Assembly: GCA_964445375.1 (NCBI GenBank)
Contig: CAYUKO010000142.1
Coordinates: 1-9,616 of the forward strand
Direction of reading: 5' to 3'
Length of the DNA: 9,616 bases
From: COE1 sp964445375
GTDB lineage: Bacteria; Bacillota; Clostridia; Lachnospirales; Lachnospiraceae
A program made the position numbers and the translations under genes. Below the pieces are notes generated by a model. That model was not told where the DNA came from. It made no database searches and saw only the letters and a list, made by a program, of their open reading frames with translations. Of this stretch, positions 6,462 through 9,616 are shown piece after piece. Position 1 is the first letter of the stretch; every line of letters begins with the position of its first letter.

Positions 6462-9400
6462 ATGGAGAAGAGATTTTTTGAGGCTTTTCCGAACCTTAAG
6501 CTAACAGGTACGCATAAGGATTTGTTTGAGCAGGTAGTGGTAGAAAAGGTTACAGCTACTAAGAGAAAGGATTTACTTCGTATCTATATTCGAAGTGAAC
6601 GACTGATAGAGAAGGAAGATATTTATGCTGTTGAGAATGAAATCAAGAAGCAGTTCTTCCTGAATGACAATATTGTCATAAAAATATATGAGAAGTTTAT
6701 TTTATCTGAGCAGTATAACCCGGAGAAACTGATGTATGTGTATAAGGACAGCATTCTTATGGAATTGAAAGAATGTGAGCATATGCTGTATACGATGTTT
6801 CGAACTGCCCAGATGCAGTTCCCGGATAACAATACCATGGAGCTGACACTGGAAGACAGTGTTATTGCTAAGTCCAAGGAGGATGAGCTTGTTCGGATTC
6901 TGGATAAGGTCTTAAATGAACGATGTGGATTCTATGTTAAGTTTATGGTGGATTATCGTGAGTCAAATGCTGAGAGTAAATACAAAAAGGCAGATGAGCT
7001 TAGGATACAGCAGATTGTAGAAGGAATCACGAATCGCATTGGGAACAATTCCGGTGAGGAATTTGGCGGAGGAGAAGCGCCGGAAAAGAAAGAGAAAGCG
7101 GCACAACAGGAGACAAAAGCCCAAGCTCCTGCGCCCAAGGAAAAGAGCAACGCATCCGCTGGCAAATCAGAGGAAAAAGGCTGGCAAGGCAAGAAGGGAG
7201 AAGGCTTTCAACGCCGTTTGCCTAAGAAGTCAGATAATCCGGATGTTATATATGGACGTGATTTTGAAGACGAAGCAATTACCATTGATGAAATCTGGGG
7301 TGAAATGGGAGAAGTAACCATTCGCGGTAAGGTAAGAACGTTAGAGCAGCGTGAAATCCGAAATGAGAAGACCATTGTCAGCTTTGAGCTTACGGACTAT
7401 ACCGATACGATTAAGGTGAAAATGTTTGTTCACAATGAACAGCTCCCAGAGCTTCTTGCAGATTTGAAGGTTGGTGCATTTGTCAAGGTAAAGGGTGTTA
7501 CAGTAAATGATACCTTTGACCGTGAATTGACCATAGCATCGGTAAATGGTGTGAAGAAGATTCCTGATTTTACAACAACCCGTATGGACAACAGTGCAGT
7601 AAAACGAGTAGAGCTTCACTGTCATACAAAGATGAGTGATATGGACGGTGTTGCTGACGTAAAAGATATTATCAAAAGGGCCAAGAAGTGGGGGCATAAG
7701 GCGATTGCTATTACAGACCACGGCTGCGTGCAGTCCTTCCCGGATGCAAACCATGCCATTGATCATGGTGATGAGTTTAAGATTATCTATGGTGTGGAAG
7801 GTTATCTGGTAGATGATAAGAAGGAAATCGTAACGGATGGTAAGGGACAGACACTGGATGAAACCTATGTTGTTTTTGATATTGAAACAACAGGTTTTTC
7901 GCCTGTATCGAACCGAATCATCGAAATCGGTGCAGTTAAGGTAGAACATGGTGAGATTACAGACCGTTTTTCGACCTTTGTTAACCCGGAAGTACCGATT
8001 CCATTTGAAATAGAAAAGCTTACAAGCATCAATGACAGCATGGTTATTGATGCAGATACCATAGAGGTAGTACTGCCAAAGTTTCTGGAATTTGTTGGTG
8101 ATGCCATTCTGGTAGCGCATAATGCGAATTTTGATGTGAGCTTTATTAAGGAAAATGCCAAAAGATTAGAGATACCGGTTGATTTTACGTATGTGGATAC
8201 GGTAGGTATTGCAAGAACACTGCTTACCGGTCAGGCCAAGTATACACTGGATGCCGTTGCAAAGACTTTGGGAATTTCTCTTGAGAATCATCATAGAGCA
8301 GTGGATGATGCAGAGTGTACGGCAGAGATCTTTGTGAAGTTTATATCCATGCTGAAAAAGGATGGAATTGAAACGCTGGAAGCGTTGAATGAGCTTGGTA
8401 AATCCAGTGTAGAAGCGGTAAGAAAGTTACATTCTTATCATATTATCATTCTGGCAAAGAATCAGACGGGAAGAATCAATCTGTATAGACTGGTATCGGA
8501 ATCGCATCTGAAATATTACTATAAGCGTCCGTTGATACCAAAGAGTCTGATTGAAAAATACCGGGAAGGATTGATTATCGGAAGTGCCTGTGAAGCGGGA
8601 GAATTATTCAGAGCAATGCTTGACGGGCAAAGCGACGAGCAGATTGCAAGAATCGTCAACTTCTATGACTATCTGGAGATTCAGCCAATTGGTAACAACC
8701 GATTTATGATAGAATCTGAGAAGCTTCCAAACATACAGACAGAAGATGATCTGATTGCCTTGAATAAACGTGTCGTGAAGCTTGGTGAGCAGTTTAATAA
8801 GCCGGTTGTTGGTACTTGCGACGTACATTTCCTTGACCCGGAGGATGAAGTTTATCGAAGAATCATCATGGCTGGTAAGGGATTTAAGGATGCAGACGAT
8901 CAGGCACCGCTATTCCTTCGTACAACAGAAGAGATGTTGGATGAATTCTCTTATTATCTCGGAAGTGAGAAGGCAGAAGAAATTGTTGTTAAAAATACGA
9001 ATATGATTGCAGATATGTGTGACCGGATTGCACCTGTAAGACCGGATAAGTGTCCGCCTGTTATTGAAAACAGTGACCAGACGTTGACGGATATCTGTTA
9101 TCGTAAGGCTCATGAGATGTATGGTGAAGAATTGCCGGATATTGTAGAGGCAAGACTTAAGAAAGAGTTGAATTCTATTATCAGCAATGGTTTCGCCGTT
9201 ATGTATATTATTGCACAGAAGCTGGTGTGGAAGTCGGTGGAGGACGGCTATCTGGTAGGTTCCCGAGGTTCCGTAGGTTCTTCCTTCGTTGCAACAATGG
9301 CAGGAATCACAGAGGTTAATCCGCTTAGTCCGCACTATTACTGCAAGAAGTGCCATTACAGTGATTTCTATTCGGATGAGGTTAAGAAGTTTGCAGGTAT

Positions 9401-9616
9401 GGCAGGGTGCGATATGCCGGATGCCTATTGTCCGAATTGTGGGGAGAAACTGATCAAAGATGGATTTGATATTCCGTTTGAAACGTTCCTTGGATTCAAG
9501 GGAAATAAGGAGCCGGATATCGACTTGAACTTCTCCGGTGAGTATCAGAGTAAGGCACACAAGTATACGGAGGTAATCTTTGGCTATGGTCAGACTTATC
9601 GTGCAGGAACGATAGG
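6462..9616 (+). CDS. polC: DNA polymerase III alpha subunit, Gram-positive PolC type, 3'-truncated by window edge
   Basis: PolC is the essential replicative polymerase of Firmicutes, with built-in 3'-5' proofreading. The first 1051 codons are visible; family members have roughly 1,440-1,500 residues, so the fingers, C-terminal parts and third catalytic Asp lie outside. In order: N-terminal domains (1 to about 205); a Lys/Glu/Ala-rich linker (about 205-265); an OB-fold (about 284-370); a PHP domain opening with HCH at 386-388 and Asp419-His420; and a DEDDh exonuclease inserted in the PHP (Asp473, Glu475, Asp558, His611, Asp616). Then come the second PHP part with GTCDVHF, the polymerase motif GSRGSVGSSF, a four-Cys zinc motif (Cys961, 964, 990, 993), and catalytic Asp1019 and Asp1021 in PDIDLNFS. 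The start is supported by AGAAGGA at 6446-6452, 9 nt before the ATG. No frameshift is seen, and every visible catalytic residue is intact. Confidence 0.97.
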   Translation, partial: MEKRFFEAFPNLKLTGTHKDLFEQVVVEKVTATKRKDLLRIYIRSERLIEKEDIYAVENEIKKQFFLNDNIVIKIYEKFILSEQYNPEKLMYVYKDSILMELKECEHMLYTMFRTAQMQFPDNNTMELTLEDSVIAKSKEDELVRILDKVLNERCGFYVKFMVDYRESNAESKYKKADELRIQQIVEGITNRIGNNSGEEFGGGEAPEKKEKAAQQETKAQAPAPKEKSNASAGKSEEKGWQGKKGEGFQRRLPKKSDNPDVIYGRDFEDEAITIDEIWGEMGEVTIRGKVRTLEQREIRNEKTIVSFELTDYTDTIKVKMFVHNEQLPELLADLKVGAFVKVKGVTVNDTFDRELTIASVNGVKKIPDFTTTRMDNSAVKRVELHCHTKMSDMDGVADVKDIIKRAKKWGHKAIAITDHGCVQSFPDANHAIDHGDEFKIIYGVEGYLVDDKKEIVTDGKGQTLDETYVVFDIETTGFSPVSNRIIEIGAVKVEHGEITDRFSTFVNPEVPIPFEIEKLTSINDSMVIDADTIEVVLPKFLEFVGDAILVAHNANFDVSFIKENAKRLEIPVDFTYVDTVGIARTLLTGQAKYTLDAVAKTLGISLENHHRAVDDAECTAEIFVKFISMLKKDGIETLEALNELGKSSVEAVRKLHSYHIIILAKNQTGRINLYRLVSESHLKYYYKRPLIPKSLIEKYREGLIIGSACEAGELFRAMLDGQSDEQIARIVNFYDYLEIQPIGNNRFMIESEKLPNIQTEDDLIALNKRVVKLGEQFNKPVVGTCDVHFLDPEDEVYRRIIMAGKGFKDADDQAPLFLRTTEEMLDEFSYYLGSEKAEEIVVKNTNMIADMCDRIAPVRPDKCPPVIENSDQTLTDICYRKAHEMYGEELPDIVEARLKKELNSIISNGFAVMYIIAQKLVWKSVEDGYLVGSRGSVGSSFVATMAGITEVNPLSPHYYCKKCHYSDFYSDEVKKFAGMAGCDMPDAYCPNCGEKLIKDGFDIPFETFLGFKGNKEPDIDLNFSGEYQSKAHKYTEVIFGYGQTYRAGTI

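Noticed and set aside
7341..8120. 260-codon open frame on the minus strand inside polC
   Set aside because: It lies wholly antisense to the conserved OB-fold, PHP and exonuclease regions of polC; the product is Cys/Ile/Asn-rich with no recognisable domain, and the gene opposite is unambiguous.
8910..9560. 216-codon open frame on the minus strand inside polC
   Set aside because: Antisense to the polymerase core with its zinc motif and catalytic aspartates; the product has no family features.
1..9616. Mobile elements, CRISPR arrays, tRNA/rRNA genes, toxin-antitoxin or defence genes
   Set aside because: None found by reading the sequence: all coding space is taken by eight housekeeping genes, gaps are at most about 170 bp, and no repeat array or terminal inverted repeats were seen.

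Overview
The window is a compact, entirely plus-strand run of eight conserved housekeeping genes, with no sign of mobile DNA, phage, CRISPR, tRNA or rRNA. The order is pyrH (5' end cut by the window edge), frr, uppS, cdsA, dxr, rseP, ispG and polC (3' end cut by the window edge). PolC is the Gram-positive type replicative polymerase. With the moderate-to-low G+C content, strong AGGAGG-type ribosome binding sites and DXP-pathway genes, this points to a Firmicute. The gene order and protein style suggest a Lachnospiraceae-like clostridium; that placement is inference from memory of the families, not from a search.

Layout. Bases 1-1263 hold pyrH (UMP kinase) and frr (ribosome recycling factor). 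At 1285-1327, between frr and uppS, lies a hairpin plus T-run that looks like an intrinsic terminator and sits only 18 nt before the uppS start codon. Bases 1346-2882 hold uppS and cdsA, one base apart and probably translationally coupled. The widest intergenic gap, about 170 bp at 2883-3052, holds a perfect 12-bp palindrome, a repeated half-site, a perfect TATAAT box and a purine-rich leader, so a second transcription start in front of dxr is plausible. Bases 3053-6419 hold dxr, rseP and ispG. Bases 6462-9616 hold the first 1051 codons of polC.

How the genes fit together. Dxr and IspG are two steps of the MEP pathway that makes IPP and DMAPP. UppS condenses these units into undecaprenyl diphosphate, the lipid carrier for peptidoglycan and other envelope polymers. 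CdsA makes CDP-diacylglycerol for phospholipids. RseP is a membrane-embedded site-2 protease. PyrH supplies UDP/UTP for nucleic acids and UDP-sugar precursors, Frr recycles ribosomes and PolC replicates the chromosome. The cluster therefore joins envelope-lipid synthesis to translation and replication, as the frr-uppS-cdsA-dxr-rasP-proS-polC cluster of Bacillus does, but with ispG where Bacillus has proS.

I found no undescribed system. The points worth a second look are regulatory: the terminator-like hairpin before uppS, the palindrome and promoter region before dxr, and the two competing dxr starts.
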